Shown here piece by piece: positions 41,736 to 50,431 of a stretch of DNA of 64,000 nucleotides. The translations under genes were made by a program, and so were the position numbers. The stretch's first letter is position 1. Each line of letters opens with the position of its first letter. Origin of the DNA: Pandoraea apista. GTDB lineage: Bacteria > Pseudomonadota > Gammaproteobacteria > Burkholderiales > Burkholderiaceae. The stretch lies in contig NZ_CP013481.2 in NCBI RefSeq assembly GCF_001465595.2, positions 5,084,001 to 5,148,000 on the forward strand. Reading direction: 5' to 3'. The notes under the pieces were generated by a model, which did not search any database, was not told the DNA's origin, and saw only the letters and a program-made list of their open reading frames with translations.

Positions 41736-41749
41736 GTTGCGAACGCAAC
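41736..41749. promoter_or_regulatory. MarR operator candidate 1
   Basis: GTTGC-GAAC-GCAAC. It shares the form GTTGC-N4-GCAAC with operator 2, whose centre is 31 bp (three DNA turns) away. Confidence 0.7.
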
Positions 41750-41766
41750 ATTAGCACACTAGAATG

Positions 41767-41780
41767 GTTGCGTTAGCAAC
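41767..41780. promoter_or_regulatory. MarR operator candidate 2
   Basis: GTTGC-GTTA-GCAAC, the second copy of the inverted repeat in the marR/monooxygenase gap, on the same DNA face as operator 1. Confidence 0.7.
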
Positions 41781-41888
41781 TAAATGCTCGGTGACGTTTT
41801 TCGTCATTCGCGCAATGCGCATCCGCCGTCTCCCCGCTGACACGAGACCCGCTGCGCATGCGCCGAGCGGCTTATAGGGTGCCGCATC

Positions 41889-43574
41889 ATGCATCGACCA
41901 GAGACCACCCCGCGCGCGTCGCTTTATCACGCGTACCGCGTTCATCCCCACTTTGCGCCGCAGGGCGACACGCCGGAAGTCCCCGTCACCGTGGTTGGCG
42001 GCGGCCCTATCGGCATGGTCACGGCGCTCGCGCTGGCACGCCATGGTGTGCGCTGCGTCGTGCTGCAAGCCGAGCAACAAGTCTCGGAAGGCAGCCGCGC
42101 CATTGTCTTCACGCGCCGCTCGCAGGAAATTCTGCAAGCCGTGGGCGTGGCCGACGCTGTCGTTGCCAAAGGTCTGCCGTGGACCAGCGGCAATTCGTAC
42201 TATCGCGGCCAGCGCGTGTTCCGCATGGAATCACCGGTGGACGAAGACGACCGCTTCGCGCCGCTCATCAACCTGCAACAGAACGTGCTCGAGAGCTATC
42301 TCGTCGATGCCATCGAGCGTGAGCCGCTCGTCGAGATGCGCTGGGGCAACAAGCTCGTCGGCCTTACGCAGGACGCGCACGGCGTGGCGCTGCAAATCGA
42401 CACGCCCGACGGCGAATATACGCAGCGCACGCAGTGGCTCGTCGCCGCCGACGGCGCGCGCTCGACCGTGCGTACCGCGCTCGGCTTGCGCTTCGAGGGC
42501 GCGAGCTACGAGGGCCGCTTCGTCATTGCCGACATTCGCATCGATCTTGATCTGCCGACCGAGCGGCTCGCGTATTTCGCCCCCGACTGGAATCCGGGTA
42601 ACACCGTGCTCATGCACCGCGAGCCCGACGGCATCTGGCGTGTGGACTATCAACTGCCGGTGTCGGAGACCTCCGACCATGCGCTGCAACCCGAGACGAT
42701 TCGCGAGCGCATCAACGCCCAACTGGAGATGATGGGGCTCGGCGGCAAGCCGTGGGAACTCGACTGGTGTTCGGTGTATTCGGCGCGTGCGCTCACGCTG
42801 CCCGACTATGTGCATGGCCGCGTGCTCTTCGCGGGCGACGCGGCGCATCTGCTGCCGATCTTCGGTGTGCGCGGTGCCAATACCGGTTTTCAGGACGCCA
42901 TCGATCTGTCGTGGAAACTGGCGGCCGTGGCGAAAGGCGTAGCGCCGCCCCCCCTGCTCGCGTCGTACACGCATGACCGCGTCGGCGCCGCCCGCGAGAT
43001 CATTGCAGAAGCCGGCAAGAGCACTCGCTTCATGACGCCGCCGTCACATGGCTTTCGCGTGTTGCGCGACGCCGTGCTGGATCTCTCGCTCGAACACGAG
43101 TTCGTTCGACCGCTGTTTCACTGGCGCACATCGCGGGCGCACGACTATCGCGACTCGCCGCTGAATTGCCCCAACGACGACAACGCGCAAATGACGTCTG
43201 GCCCGGCGGTTGGCGCACCGGCACCGAATGTGAAGCTCGGCGAGAACGACTATCTCTACGATCGTCTCGGCGCCGCGTTCCATCTGCTGACGTTCGGCGG
43301 CGCACCGTTCGACGACGGCTTGCTTCGTGAGATCGCAACGTGGCGCGAAAGCGGTGTACCGGTGAAGGTCATCGCGTTCGCCCCGTCGCAAAGCACGGTC
43401 ACGGGCGCGGATATCACGCTGCCCGATCCGACGGGACATGCCGCAGCGAAATACGGTGCGGCCAACGGCACGGCGTATCTCGTGCGCCCCGATCACCATG
43501 TCTGCGCCCGTTGGCAGCAGATCGACGCTGCGCGTCTTGCCAGTGCGCTTGCGCAGGCAACGGCCCGCACGTGA
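41889..43574 (+). CDS. FAD-dependent aromatic-ring monooxygenase (MhpA/TfdB-like)
   Basis: 561 residues. FAD_binding_3 enzyme: VTVVGGGPIGMVTALALARHG (GxGxxG), the DG motif LVAADGARSTVRTALGL, and the GD motif VLFAGDAAHLLPIFGVRGAN followed by DAIDLSWKLA. The C-terminal part (from about 440) is thioredoxin-like, as in phenol hydroxylase-type members. It hydroxylates an aromatic substrate with NAD(P)H and O2. It heads a cluster with DUF2783 and an MFS carrier, controlled by the divergent MarR. Substrate not identifiable. Confidence 0.92.
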   Translation: MHRPETTPRASLYHAYRVHPHFAPQGDTPEVPVTVVGGGPIGMVTALALARHGVRCVVLQAEQQVSEGSRAIVFTRRSQEILQAVGVADAVVAKGLPWTSGNSYYRGQRVFRMESPVDEDDRFAPLINLQQNVLESYLVDAIEREPLVEMRWGNKLVGLTQDAHGVALQIDTPDGEYTQRTQWLVAADGARSTVRTALGLRFEGASYEGRFVIADIRIDLDLPTERLAYFAPDWNPGNTVLMHREPDGIWRVDYQLPVSETSDHALQPETIRERINAQLEMMGLGGKPWELDWCSVYSARALTLPDYVHGRVLFAGDAAHLLPIFGVRGANTGFQDAIDLSWKLAAVAKGVAPPPLLASYTHDRVGAAREIIAEAGKSTRFMTPPSHGFRVLRDAVLDLSLEHEFVRPLFHWRTSRAHDYRDSPLNCPNDDNAQMTSGPAVGAPAPNVKLGENDYLYDRLGAAFHLLTFGGAPFDDGLLREIATWRESGVPVKVIAFAPSQSTVTGADITLPDPTGHAAAKYGAANGTAYLVRPDHHVCARWQQIDAARLASALAQATART

Positions 43575-43602
43575 GCCGTCGCATCACACAAGGAAGCCCA
43601 TC

Positions 43603-43815
43603 ATGACCACCGCACAAACCGCCGTCGCCGGACTCGAGGAGATTTACGACACCCTCGCGCTCGCCATCGACGCTGCACAGGAAGACAAGCGCGAGTTGCT
43701 CCTCACCAAGGTCGCTCTGCTGCTGGCCCATGAGATTCGCGACCCGCAGCGGGTCATTGATCTCATCGGGCGCGCAGCGAGCGGCGCGCAGAACGCCCTG
43801 ACCCAAGCGCACTGA
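43603..43815 (+). CDS. DUF2783 small protein
   Basis: 70 residues; ATG behind AAGGAAGCCCATC. All helical: LEEIYDTLALAIDAAQEDKR, ELLLTKVALLLAHEIRDPQR, VIDLIGRAA. DUF2783 proteins typically follow FAD monooxygenase genes of this type, as here (28-base gap). A role as accessory subunit is inferred only from that linkage. Confidence 0.85.
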   Translation: MTTAQTAVAGLEEIYDTLALAIDAAQEDKRELLLTKVALLLAHEIRDPQRVIDLIGRAASGAQNALTQAH

Positions 43816-43924
43816 CGGACTGTTCGTCATCGCACCCTTCGGCGTCCGCCCTCGATGGCGGCCCCGTTCACATGACACCGCCATACCCAAACCAAGGCGG
43901 GGAGCGTTGGAGAAGACACCTATC

Positions 43925-45370
43925 ATGAGTCGTATCAAGCCTGCCGCCGGCCTCGCCGGCGGCGTTAGTCCATCGGCATCTCCTGCCGCTATCGCGGCTT
44001 GCGCCACTGCCGCCTTCGACGGCCCCCACGTCCAACAGACCGCATCCACCGACGCTATGGAACGCGCCGTCGTGCGCAAGGTTTCCCGCCGCTTGCTGGG
44101 CTTTCTGTTCCTGCTGTTCCTGTTCTCGTTTCTCGATCGCATCAACGTCGGTTTTGCCGCACTCACGATGAGTCAGGACCTGGGGCTCACGAGCACGATG
44201 TTCGGCATGGCCTCGACCGTGTTCTATCTGACGTATGTGCTGTGCGGCGTGCCAAGCAATCTGATGCTCGTGAAGTTCGGTGCGCGCCGCTGGATCGGCG
44301 CGATTCTGATCGCATGGGGGCTGGCGTCGAGCGCCACCATGTTTGCGCACGACGCCACGAGCCTCTACCTCATTCGCGCCATCGTCGGTATCACCGAAGC
44401 GGGCTTTCTGCCGGGCATGCTGCTGTACATGGGCGACTGGTTTCCGTCGGCCGCCCGCGCCCGCGCCAACGCGTGGTTCATGATCGCGATGCCGGTAACG
44501 TCGGCCCTCGGCGCTGCCGCCTCCGGTTATCTGCTGCGTCTGGACGGTGTCGCGGGACTCGCGGGCTGGCAATGGCTGTTCGTGCTGGAAGGATTGCCTA
44601 CGGTGCTGCTCGGCGTCGTGACCTGGTGGTATCTCGACGACAAGCCGGCCCACGCGCGCTGGCTGAGCGCCGCCGAGAAGCAGACACTCGACACGATGAT
44701 CGCCCGCGACCGTGCCGCCGCCCTCGCCCAGCAAGCCCCGCGTGCCCGACAGCCGGGCGCGGCATCGGGCACAAACGGCAGCGTGTGGCGCGCGATCCTG
44801 ACACCCAGCGTGGCGAAGTTCGCACTCGGGTATTTCTGCCTCGTCAACACGCTCTCGTTAGCGTCGTTGTGGATTCCGCAGATCGTGAAGAGCTTCGGCA
44901 CCACGAGCAGCAATGTCACCATCGGCCTGCTCGCGGCCATTCCCTCGGTTTGCACCATTGCCGGCATGATCTGGTGGGGACGCCGATCCGATCGCCTGCA
45001 GGAGCGTCGCTGGCATCTGGTGCTGCCGATGCTCTTCTCCGCCGCCGGGTGGGTCGTCACCTGTTTCGCGCCTGACCCGTCGCTGCGCCTTGCAGGCGTG
45101 GCCATGGCCTCGACCGGCGCCTATACCGCGATGGCGATTTTCTGGACAGTGCCCGACCGCAGTCTGGCGCCGCATACGCGCGCACTTGGGCTGGCGGTCA
45201 TCAACGCCGTCGGCAATCTGGGCTCTGCGCTGAGTCCGATTGTGGTGGGCATGCTCAAGGACTGGACACATTCGTTCACCTCGGGCCTGATGTTCGCGGC
45301 GGCGAGTCTGCTGGTCGGCATTGCGGTGTTGTGGTGCGCACCGTTGGGACAACGTCGCGTCGCCCACTGA
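43925..45370 (+). CDS. MFS transporter, anion:cation symporter (ACS) family
   Basis: 481 residues; start 43925 is preferred to a TTG 18 bases upstream. About twelve transmembrane helices after a 50-residue cytoplasmic N-terminus. ACS-family features: FLDRINVGFAALTMSQDLGL in helix 1, SNLMLVKFGARRWIG, GITEAGFLPGMLLYMGDWFP, and the PDRSLAPHTRALGLAVINAVGN block. Family members import organic or aromatic acids with protons (tartrate, phthalate, hydroxybenzoate types). Its place after the monooxygenase suggests uptake of that enzyme's substrate. Confidence 0.93.
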   Translation: MSRIKPAAGLAGGVSPSASPAAIAACATAAFDGPHVQQTASTDAMERAVVRKVSRRLLGFLFLLFLFSFLDRINVGFAALTMSQDLGLTSTMFGMASTVFYLTYVLCGVPSNLMLVKFGARRWIGAILIAWGLASSATMFAHDATSLYLIRAIVGITEAGFLPGMLLYMGDWFPSAARARANAWFMIAMPVTSALGAAASGYLLRLDGVAGLAGWQWLFVLEGLPTVLLGVVTWWYLDDKPAHARWLSAAEKQTLDTMIARDRAAALAQQAPRARQPGAASGTNGSVWRAILTPSVAKFALGYFCLVNTLSLASLWIPQIVKSFGTTSSNVTIGLLAAIPSVCTIAGMIWWGRRSDRLQERRWHLVLPMLFSAAGWVVTCFAPDPSLRLAGVAMASTGAYTAMAIFWTVPDRSLAPHTRALGLAVINAVGNLGSALSPIVVGMLKDWTHSFTSGLMFAAASLLVGIAVLWCAPLGQRRVAH

Positions 45371-45443
45371 TCCCGTTCAAGGCATGGCGAACACGGTTCC
45401 GGGCCATAATGCGGAACGTCTTCGCGATCAAGGAACCTCCGCC

Positions 45444-46232
45444 ATGCCCGTAACAACACCCGTGACCGCTCAGGGTCCCACGCTTGTCGTGCTCATCGAT
45501 GCCGATAACGCCGCCCCCGCCATCGTCGAAGGGCTGCTGACCGAAGTGGCCAAGTACGGTGTGGCAAGTGTGAAACGTATCTACGGCGACTGGACCAAGC
45601 CGAATCTCGACGGCTGGAAGAAGTGCCTGCTGGAATACTCGATCCAGCCGATCCAGCAGTTCCGATACACCGTCGGCAAGAACGCCACCGACAGCGCCAT
45701 GATCATCGACGCGATGGATCTGCTCTACACCGGGCGCTTCGACGGCTTCTGTCTCGTCTCCAGCGACAGCGATTTCACGCGCCTGGCCTCGCGAATCCGC
45801 GAGCAAGGACTGATCGTGTACGGCTTCGGCGAACGCAAGACACCGCAGCCGTTTGTGACCGCCTGCGACAAATTCATCTACACGGAACTGCTGCGTCAGG
45901 ACGACGAACCCGACGGCGACGAGACGCCTGCGCCGCGCAAGCGCCGCACGGCGTCGGATCTCAAGCGCGACACGCGCCTCGTGCGGTTGCTGCGCAATGC
46001 CGTGACCGCCGTGTCGGATGAAGACGGCTGGGCCAGTCTGGGTCCCATCGGCAGTCACATCGCCAAGCAGGCGCCTGACTTCGACGCGCGTAATTATGGC
46101 TTCGGCAAACTAAGCGACCTCGTGACGACCATCGGCCTCTTCGACGTCGAACAGCGTGCAGGCAGCGGCGGCAACAAAGGGCTCTGGGTGCGGATCAAGG
46201 CGAAACGCGGCACGCCAAAGCGCGGCGAATGA
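45444..46232 (+). CDS. NYN-domain ribonuclease-like protein with OST-HTH domain
   Basis: 262 residues; start MPVTTPVTAQGPTLVVLIDA behind CAAGGAACCTCC. The NYN (LabA/DUF88, PIN-like) nuclease domain carries acidic residues in VLIDADNAAP, NATDSAMIIDAMDLLY and LVSSDSDFTRLASRIRE. From about residue 170 an OST-HTH/LOTUS domain (LKRDTRLVRLLRNAVTAVSD, WASLGPIGSHI, FGKLSDLVTTIGLFDV) probably binds RNA (G-rich RNA in known cases). Likely an RNA-processing or decay enzyme in the cytosol. Targets unknown. Confidence 0.93.
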   Translation: MPVTTPVTAQGPTLVVLIDADNAAPAIVEGLLTEVAKYGVASVKRIYGDWTKPNLDGWKKCLLEYSIQPIQQFRYTVGKNATDSAMIIDAMDLLYTGRFDGFCLVSSDSDFTRLASRIREQGLIVYGFGERKTPQPFVTACDKFIYTELLRQDDEPDGDETPAPRKRRTASDLKRDTRLVRLLRNAVTAVSDEDGWASLGPIGSHIAKQAPDFDARNYGFGKLSDLVTTIGLFDVEQRAGSGGNKGLWVRIKAKRGTPKRGE

Positions 46233-46272
46233 GCATGCCCGAAACTTTTTTCGGATATTTCGTGCGAAACGC

Positions 46273-46301
46273 TTGCCAGCCTCTGGAATTCACCCTATAC
46301 T
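46273..46301 (+). promoter_or_regulatory. Sigma-70 promoter of tRNA-Val
   Basis: TTGCCA (46273-46278), a 17-base spacer, TATACT (46296-46301). The start would be about 6 bases before the tRNA. Confidence 0.85.
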
Positions 46302-46313
46302 CGCGGTCTTTCT

Positions 46314-46390
46314 AGGCTCGTAGCTCAGCTGGTTAGAGCACCACCTTGACATGGTGGGGGTCGTTGGTTCGAGTCCAATCGAGCCTACCA
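46314..46390 (+). tRNA. tRNA-Val (anticodon GAC), CCA encoded
   Basis: 77 bases with a perfect acceptor stem AGGCTCG/CGAGCCT, D-arm GCTCAGCTGGTTAGAGC, anticodon stem CCACC/GGTGG around TTGACAT (anticodon GAC, reading GUC/GUU Val), T-arm GTTGG-TTCGAGT-CCAAT, and ACCA at the 3' end. Confidence 0.97.
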
Positions 46391-46404
46391 ACGAATCAAA
46401 GCAC

Positions 46405-46442
46405 AAGGCGTTGCGCGTTTTCGCGTGACGCCTTTTGTTTTT
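46405..46442 (+). terminator. Terminator of tRNA-Val
   Basis: AAGGCGT...GCGCG-TTTT-CGCG...ACGCCTT stem with small internal mismatch, followed by TTGTTTTT, 15 bases after the tRNA. Confidence 0.85.
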
Positions 46443-46755
46443 CCGGCGACCGATTCCTGTCGTTCCCCGCCCGCAGCCCTACAGCCTCCGCTCCGGAATT
46501 CTCTCGCCGGCTCGTCGGAGCAGCACGCCAACGTGGCCCGTCCAGCCGCGTTACAAAACGACACATCCCAGACAAACTCGTAGCACCTGCTGCGCGGCCT
46601 CGCCGATACACTGGCTTCAACGATTCGGCGACAGGCATCTCTGCCCATCAGCGTCATCCGCCTGCGCGAATCGATCCGACTCACTGGCTAATTGCCTACC
46701 CGCACGCAGCATCCTCGCCCCTTGCGTCGATCTGCGAGCGCTCTTGGAGGACATC
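46443..46755. other. Intergenic region, nothing supported
   Basis: About 310 bases with no recognisable gene or repeat; it ends with the TTGGAGG ribosome site of the next gene. Confidence 0.45.
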
Positions 46756-47043
46756 ATGAAACGCATGCTTGTCATTGCTGCCCTCGGCGCCGCCGCCGCC
46801 CTCGCATCGACTGCCGCATCGGCTCGCGTCGATGTAGGCGTCTATCTCGGCGTGCCTGCGCCGGTCGTAGTGGCGCCGCCCGTCTACGTCGCACCGCAGC
46901 CGGTTTATGTGCAGCCGCGCCCGGTCTACGTCGCCCCGCAACCGGTGGTCTATTACGGCCGCGACCGCTGGCATGATTGGCATGATCGCCGCTGGGACGA
47001 TCGTCACGATCGCGGCTGGCACGGTGGCTGGCGCCGCGACTAA
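46756..47043 (+). CDS. Small secreted Pro/Val/Tyr-repeat and His/Trp/Arg-rich protein
   Basis: 95 residues; ATG after TTGGAGGACATC. The signal peptide MKRMLVIAALGAAAALASTA is cleaved near ASARV. The middle is a repeated PVYVAPQ/PVYVQPR motif (three to four copies). The C-terminus is rich in Trp, His, Asp and Arg (RWHDWHDRRWDDRHDRGW). Such proteins are frequent in Burkholderiales as periplasmic or surface proteins of unknown role. Own terminator downstream. Confidence 0.85.
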   Translation: MKRMLVIAALGAAAALASTAASARVDVGVYLGVPAPVVVAPPVYVAPQPVYVQPRPVYVAPQPVVYYGRDRWHDWHDRRWDDRHDRGWHGGWRRD

Positions 47044-47072
47044 CGTCATCGAGAACGCCCACGAACGAAGCG

Positions 47073-47101
47073 GCCCGCCGGTTGGCGTCGGCGGGCTTTT
47101 T
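47073..47101 (+). terminator. Rho-independent terminator
   Basis: GCCCGCCG / CGGCGGGC perfect 8-bp stem, 8-base loop, followed by TTTTT. Confidence 0.92.
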
Positions 47102-47175
47102 AAGCGGGAAGCGGCACTGTCGCTTTCCGCGTTCTTTTATCCGGCTCCCGCCGGTTCACTTTCGCGTATCCGTGC

Positions 47176-48069
47176 TCACATCATCGGCACGTCGCGCAAC
47201 GCCCGCTTCATCCACTCCACGAATGCTCTTGTCCGCGACGGCAGCAGTCGGGCGTGCGGATACACGATGCTCACGGGACGCGCCGGCCCTTCGTAGTCCT
47301 TGAGTACGCGCACCAGACGTCCATCGGCCATGGCTGCCGCAACCTGATACGACAGAAAACAGCCGTAGCCCATCCCGTCGATGCACGCTTCGACCGCCGC
47401 GGTGCCGTGACTGAGTTCGAGATTGCCGTCGACCGGCACGACGAACTCGCGCCCGCCCTCCCAGAAGCGCCACTGGCCATAGCTGCCGCCATACGAGCGG
47501 ATACAGTTCTTGCCGACCAGTTCGCGCGGATGCGTCACTTCGCCCTGCTCGGCCAGACACCCGGGACTCGCCACCACCACGCGGCGAATCGCCCCGACGC
47601 TCTGCGCAACGAGCGTGGAATCTTCCAACGGCGAGATGCGAATACCGACGTCGATGCCCTCCTCCCAGAGATTCACCACGCGGTCATTGAGCAGCAACCG
47701 GCATTTGACGGCCGGATAGGCGCGCAGGAAGCGATACAACGCAGGCGCCACATGCAATTGCCCAAAGAGCACTGGCGCCGTGACCACAAGCGTGCCCGTC
47801 GGCGCTTCGTGCCGCGCTGCGAGACGCGCTTCGGCCTCTTGCAGTTCGCTGAGAATCTGGCGGCAGGTGTCGAGATACCCTCGCCCCTCTTCGGTCAGCG
47901 CGATTCGGCGCGTCGTTCGATTGAGCAAACGCACGTCGAGCGAAGTCTCGAGCGCCGCCAGCGTGCGCACTACCGCCGGGAGCGAGGAATTGAGCGCGCG
48001 CGCCGCAGCGCTCAGGCTGCCCTGATCGACGATGGCGACGAATGTCTGCATGGCGCGAAGTTTATCCAT
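47176..48069 (-). CDS. LysR-family transcriptional regulator
   Basis: 297 residues; start MDKLRAMQTFVAIVDQGSLS at 48069 (ATGs at 48081 and 48105 are alternatives). HTH: AAARALNSSLPAVVRTLAAL. The effector domain opens PTGTLVVTAPVLFGQLHVAP, then LLLNDRVVNLWEEGIDVGIR, the CrgA-type arrangement. Divergent from a GST and PNPOx-like pair, with a perfect inverted repeat in the gap. Probable control of those genes and itself. Confidence 0.93.
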   Translation of the reverse strand: MDKLRAMQTFVAIVDQGSLSAAARALNSSLPAVVRTLAALETSLDVRLLNRTTRRIALTEEGRGYLDTCRQILSELQEAEARLAARHEAPTGTLVVTAPVLFGQLHVAPALYRFLRAYPAVKCRLLLNDRVVNLWEEGIDVGIRISPLEDSTLVAQSVGAIRRVVVASPGCLAEQGEVTHPRELVGKNCIRSYGGSYGQWRFWEGGREFVVPVDGNLELSHGTAAVEACIDGMGYGCFLSYQVAAAMADGRLVRVLKDYEGPARPVSIVYPHARLLPSRTRAFVEWMKRALRDVPMM

Positions 48070-48081
48070 GCCGCGCATCAT

Positions 48082-48100
48082 TACTCCGATTTTCGGAGTA
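48082..48100. promoter_or_regulatory. Perfect 19-bp inverted repeat in LysR/GST gap
   Basis: TACTCCGA-TTT-TCGGAGTA, 8-bp arms, 13 bases before the LysR start and 115 before the GST start. Probably the regulator's recognition site. Confidence 0.7.
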
Positions 48101-48214
48101 GTCAAATCAACTTCCCGGCATTTATCCGAAAATCGACAGGATGGAGAATCGGGGCATCGTGTGACGGCAGTGGTAGCAGCGTCGTCAACGGCCCGCCATC
48201 ACTGGAGACGTTCC

Positions 48215-48895
48215 ATGACCCGCCCCGTCGAAGCCCAAGTTCAACGCCCCGTTTACCCTGCACGCCCGATCCGCCTCTATCGACACGCGCTCTCGGGTCA
48301 CTGTCATCGCGTCGAACTGATGCTGCATCTGCTCGATCTGCCCTACGAGACCATCGACATCGACCTCGTGGCCGGCGAGCACAAGCAGCCCGCCTATCTC
48401 GCCATCAATCTCTTCGGACAAGTACCGGCCATCGACGACGACGGCGTGGTGATTGCCGATTCGAACGCGATCCTTACGTACCTCGCCACGCGCTACGACG
48501 CCAGCGGCGCCTGGCTACCGCGCGACGCGCTCACCGCCGCGAAGGTGCAGCGTTGGCTGTCGGTGGCGGCAGGCGACGTGGCGTTCGGCCCGGCGGCAGC
48601 GCGTATCGTCGTGCTGTTCAATCGTGCCGTCGACCCGACGGCGATGATCGAGCGCGCCAAGACCCTGCTCTCGACGATGGAGACGTATCTGAGCACGCCG
48701 CAAGCCGGGGCGTTCCTCGCGGGCGACGCACCCACGATTGCCGACGTTGCGTGCTACGCGTATCTCGCGCACGCGCCGGAGGGCAATGTCTCGCTCGCCC
48801 CCTATCCCGCTGTGCGCGCTTGGTTGGGCCGGGTGGCCGCGCTGCCGCGCTTTATACCGATGGCGTCGAGCGCGTGCGGCCTGAATGCGGCCTGA
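48215..48895 (+). CDS. Glutathione S-transferase
   Basis: 226 residues; start MTRPVEAQVQRPVYPARPIR. N-terminal thioredoxin-like domain: LYRHALSGHCHRVELMLHLL (Ser/Cys active-site region), then GQVPAIDDDGVVIADSNAIL, with the cis-Pro of VPAI and the Asp-Ser glutathione-contact pair. The C-terminal helical domain ends with the N-capping box FLAGDAPTIADVACYAYLAH. Cytosolic conjugation of electrophiles or dehalogenation. Likely co-transcribed with the next gene. Confidence 0.92.
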   Translation: MTRPVEAQVQRPVYPARPIRLYRHALSGHCHRVELMLHLLDLPYETIDIDLVAGEHKQPAYLAINLFGQVPAIDDDGVVIADSNAILTYLATRYDASGAWLPRDALTAAKVQRWLSVAAGDVAFGPAAARIVVLFNRAVDPTAMIERAKTLLSTMETYLSTPQAGAFLAGDAPTIADVACYAYLAHAPEGNVSLAPYPAVRAWLGRVAALPRFIPMASSACGLNAA

Positions 48896-48955
48896 ACGCG
48901 ATCTGAATCCGCGCTGGAAGTCGCGTAAATGCCGTCGGAACGTCAGGAGAGAATC

Positions 48956-49930
48956 ATGACCGCGCCTGTAGAAACCTCGATCGCCACCTCGCCGTTTCAC
49001 GCCGGTGAGATGGCCGTACAAACGCTCGCCGGTTCCCGAGAAGCGATGGCGGAAGTCGGGGCGCGCGTCATTCGTACCGCCATGCCGGAGCAGCATCGCC
49101 AGTTCTTCGCACAATTGCCGTTTCTCGTCGCAGGCGCGCTCGACGCCCACGGCCAACCGTGGGCAACGCTGCTGAGCGGCACGCCCGGTTTCGCGCACTC
49201 GCCCGATCCAACGCTGCTGCGTGTCGACACATTGCCGCCCGTGACCGATCCGTTGCATGGTGCGATGAGGTTGGACGCACCGGTCGGCCTGTTGGGACTG
49301 GAGCCGTCGACCCGCCGGCGGAATCGCGTGAACGGGCGAGTCGTCGAAGCCGACGCACGCGGCTTCGCGATTCGCGTTGCGCAGAGTTTCGGCAATTGCC
49401 CGCAGTACATCCGCAAGCGCGAGCTCACACCGCACCGCCACAATGAAGCGCCTGTGGCAGAGGCGGCGCAAATGTCGCTCGACGACGACGCACAATGGCA
49501 GATCGCCAGCGCCGACACCTTCTTCATCGCCACGCATTACGCCGGAGAAGGGGCAAGCGAACGGAGTGCCGGCGCGGACGTGTCGCATCGCGGTGGCAAG
49601 CCGGGCTTCGTGCGTGTCGAGGACGCGCACACCCTGATGTGGCCCGATTTTCGCGGCAATGCGTACTACAACACGCTCGGTAATCTGCACGTCAATCCGC
49701 GTGCGGGACTGGTGTTCGTCGATTTTGCGTCAGGCGATTTGCTTCACGTCGCGGGCGACGCCGACATTCTGTGGCAGAACGAAACACAGAGCGGCTTCGA
49801 AGGGGCCTTGCGGCTCGTGCGCGTGCATGTGCGCGAAGTGCGTCGCGTGCGCGGCGCGCTACCCGCCCACTGGCGCGACGGCGACGCCTCGCCCTCCGTC
49901 GACAGGACCGGGGCCTGGCCAACCGCGTGA
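48956..49930 (+). CDS. Pyridoxamine-5'-phosphate-oxidase-like FMN-binding protein
   Basis: 324 residues; ATG behind CAGGAGAGAATC. Split-barrel fold of the PNPOx-like type: QLPFLVAGALDAHGQPWATL (strands 1-2), FGNCPQYIRKRE, DTFFIATHY, and a second barrel half GNAYYNTLGNLHVNPRAGLV with FVDFASGDLLHVAG. This is the long form that often is joined to a ferredoxin-reductase domain, absent here. It is probably a flavin- or haem-binding redox protein. It follows the GST gene by 60 bases. Confidence 0.88.
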   Translation: MTAPVETSIATSPFHAGEMAVQTLAGSREAMAEVGARVIRTAMPEQHRQFFAQLPFLVAGALDAHGQPWATLLSGTPGFAHSPDPTLLRVDTLPPVTDPLHGAMRLDAPVGLLGLEPSTRRRNRVNGRVVEADARGFAIRVAQSFGNCPQYIRKRELTPHRHNEAPVAEAAQMSLDDDAQWQIASADTFFIATHYAGEGASERSAGADVSHRGGKPGFVRVEDAHTLMWPDFRGNAYYNTLGNLHVNPRAGLVFVDFASGDLLHVAGDADILWQNETQSGFEGALRLVRVHVREVRRVRGALPAHWRDGDASPSVDRTGAWPTA

Positions 49931-50431
49931 TCGGATCGAATGCCTGCGCGGCGTCGCACGCTTGCCGCGTGCGGAGGGTACGTGTAGAGTACGTCAACGC
50001 CCGTCGAGTGACAGGCGCCCTTCACTTCATCATCGATTCATGACGGCTTACGCGTCCCACCGAATTGCCGGGTCTGGCGTCGCACCGCTGCAACGCGGTG
50101 TTGGCGCGCACCTGCGCGGACGCTTTGTCGCAGTCACACATCCTCCGCTCTCGCCGCCGGCCGGCGTGGCACCGCCCGCCGTGGTAGTCGCAGACGTCAG
50201 CGTCGTGGCCTGACGCCACGTCTGACGCGCCGGGTGTTCATCTCCCGGCACAACACCTTTTCATCCGAAATCCAGTTTCGATCCGCCTGTCTGTGCGTCG
50301 CACGTCGAACGCGATGACACGTCGTCATGCTGCGCATGCGACCCGTATCGCGTGACAGGAGAGGGCGCCCTCGCACCCTTTTCCTCGGCGTGATGCCTGA
50401 CGGGCCGGACATCCTGTTCAGGGGAAAATCG
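49931..50431. other. Intergenic region, nothing firm
   Basis: About 500 bases. A 57-codon frame from 50040 lacks a ribosome site and domain. Short hairpins (GTGGC-ctgac-GCCAC near 50204) are present but unremarkable. Confidence 0.4.

Noticed and set aside
50040..50213. 57-codon possible small protein
   Set aside because: No Shine-Dalgarno and no recognisable structure; it could be chance.
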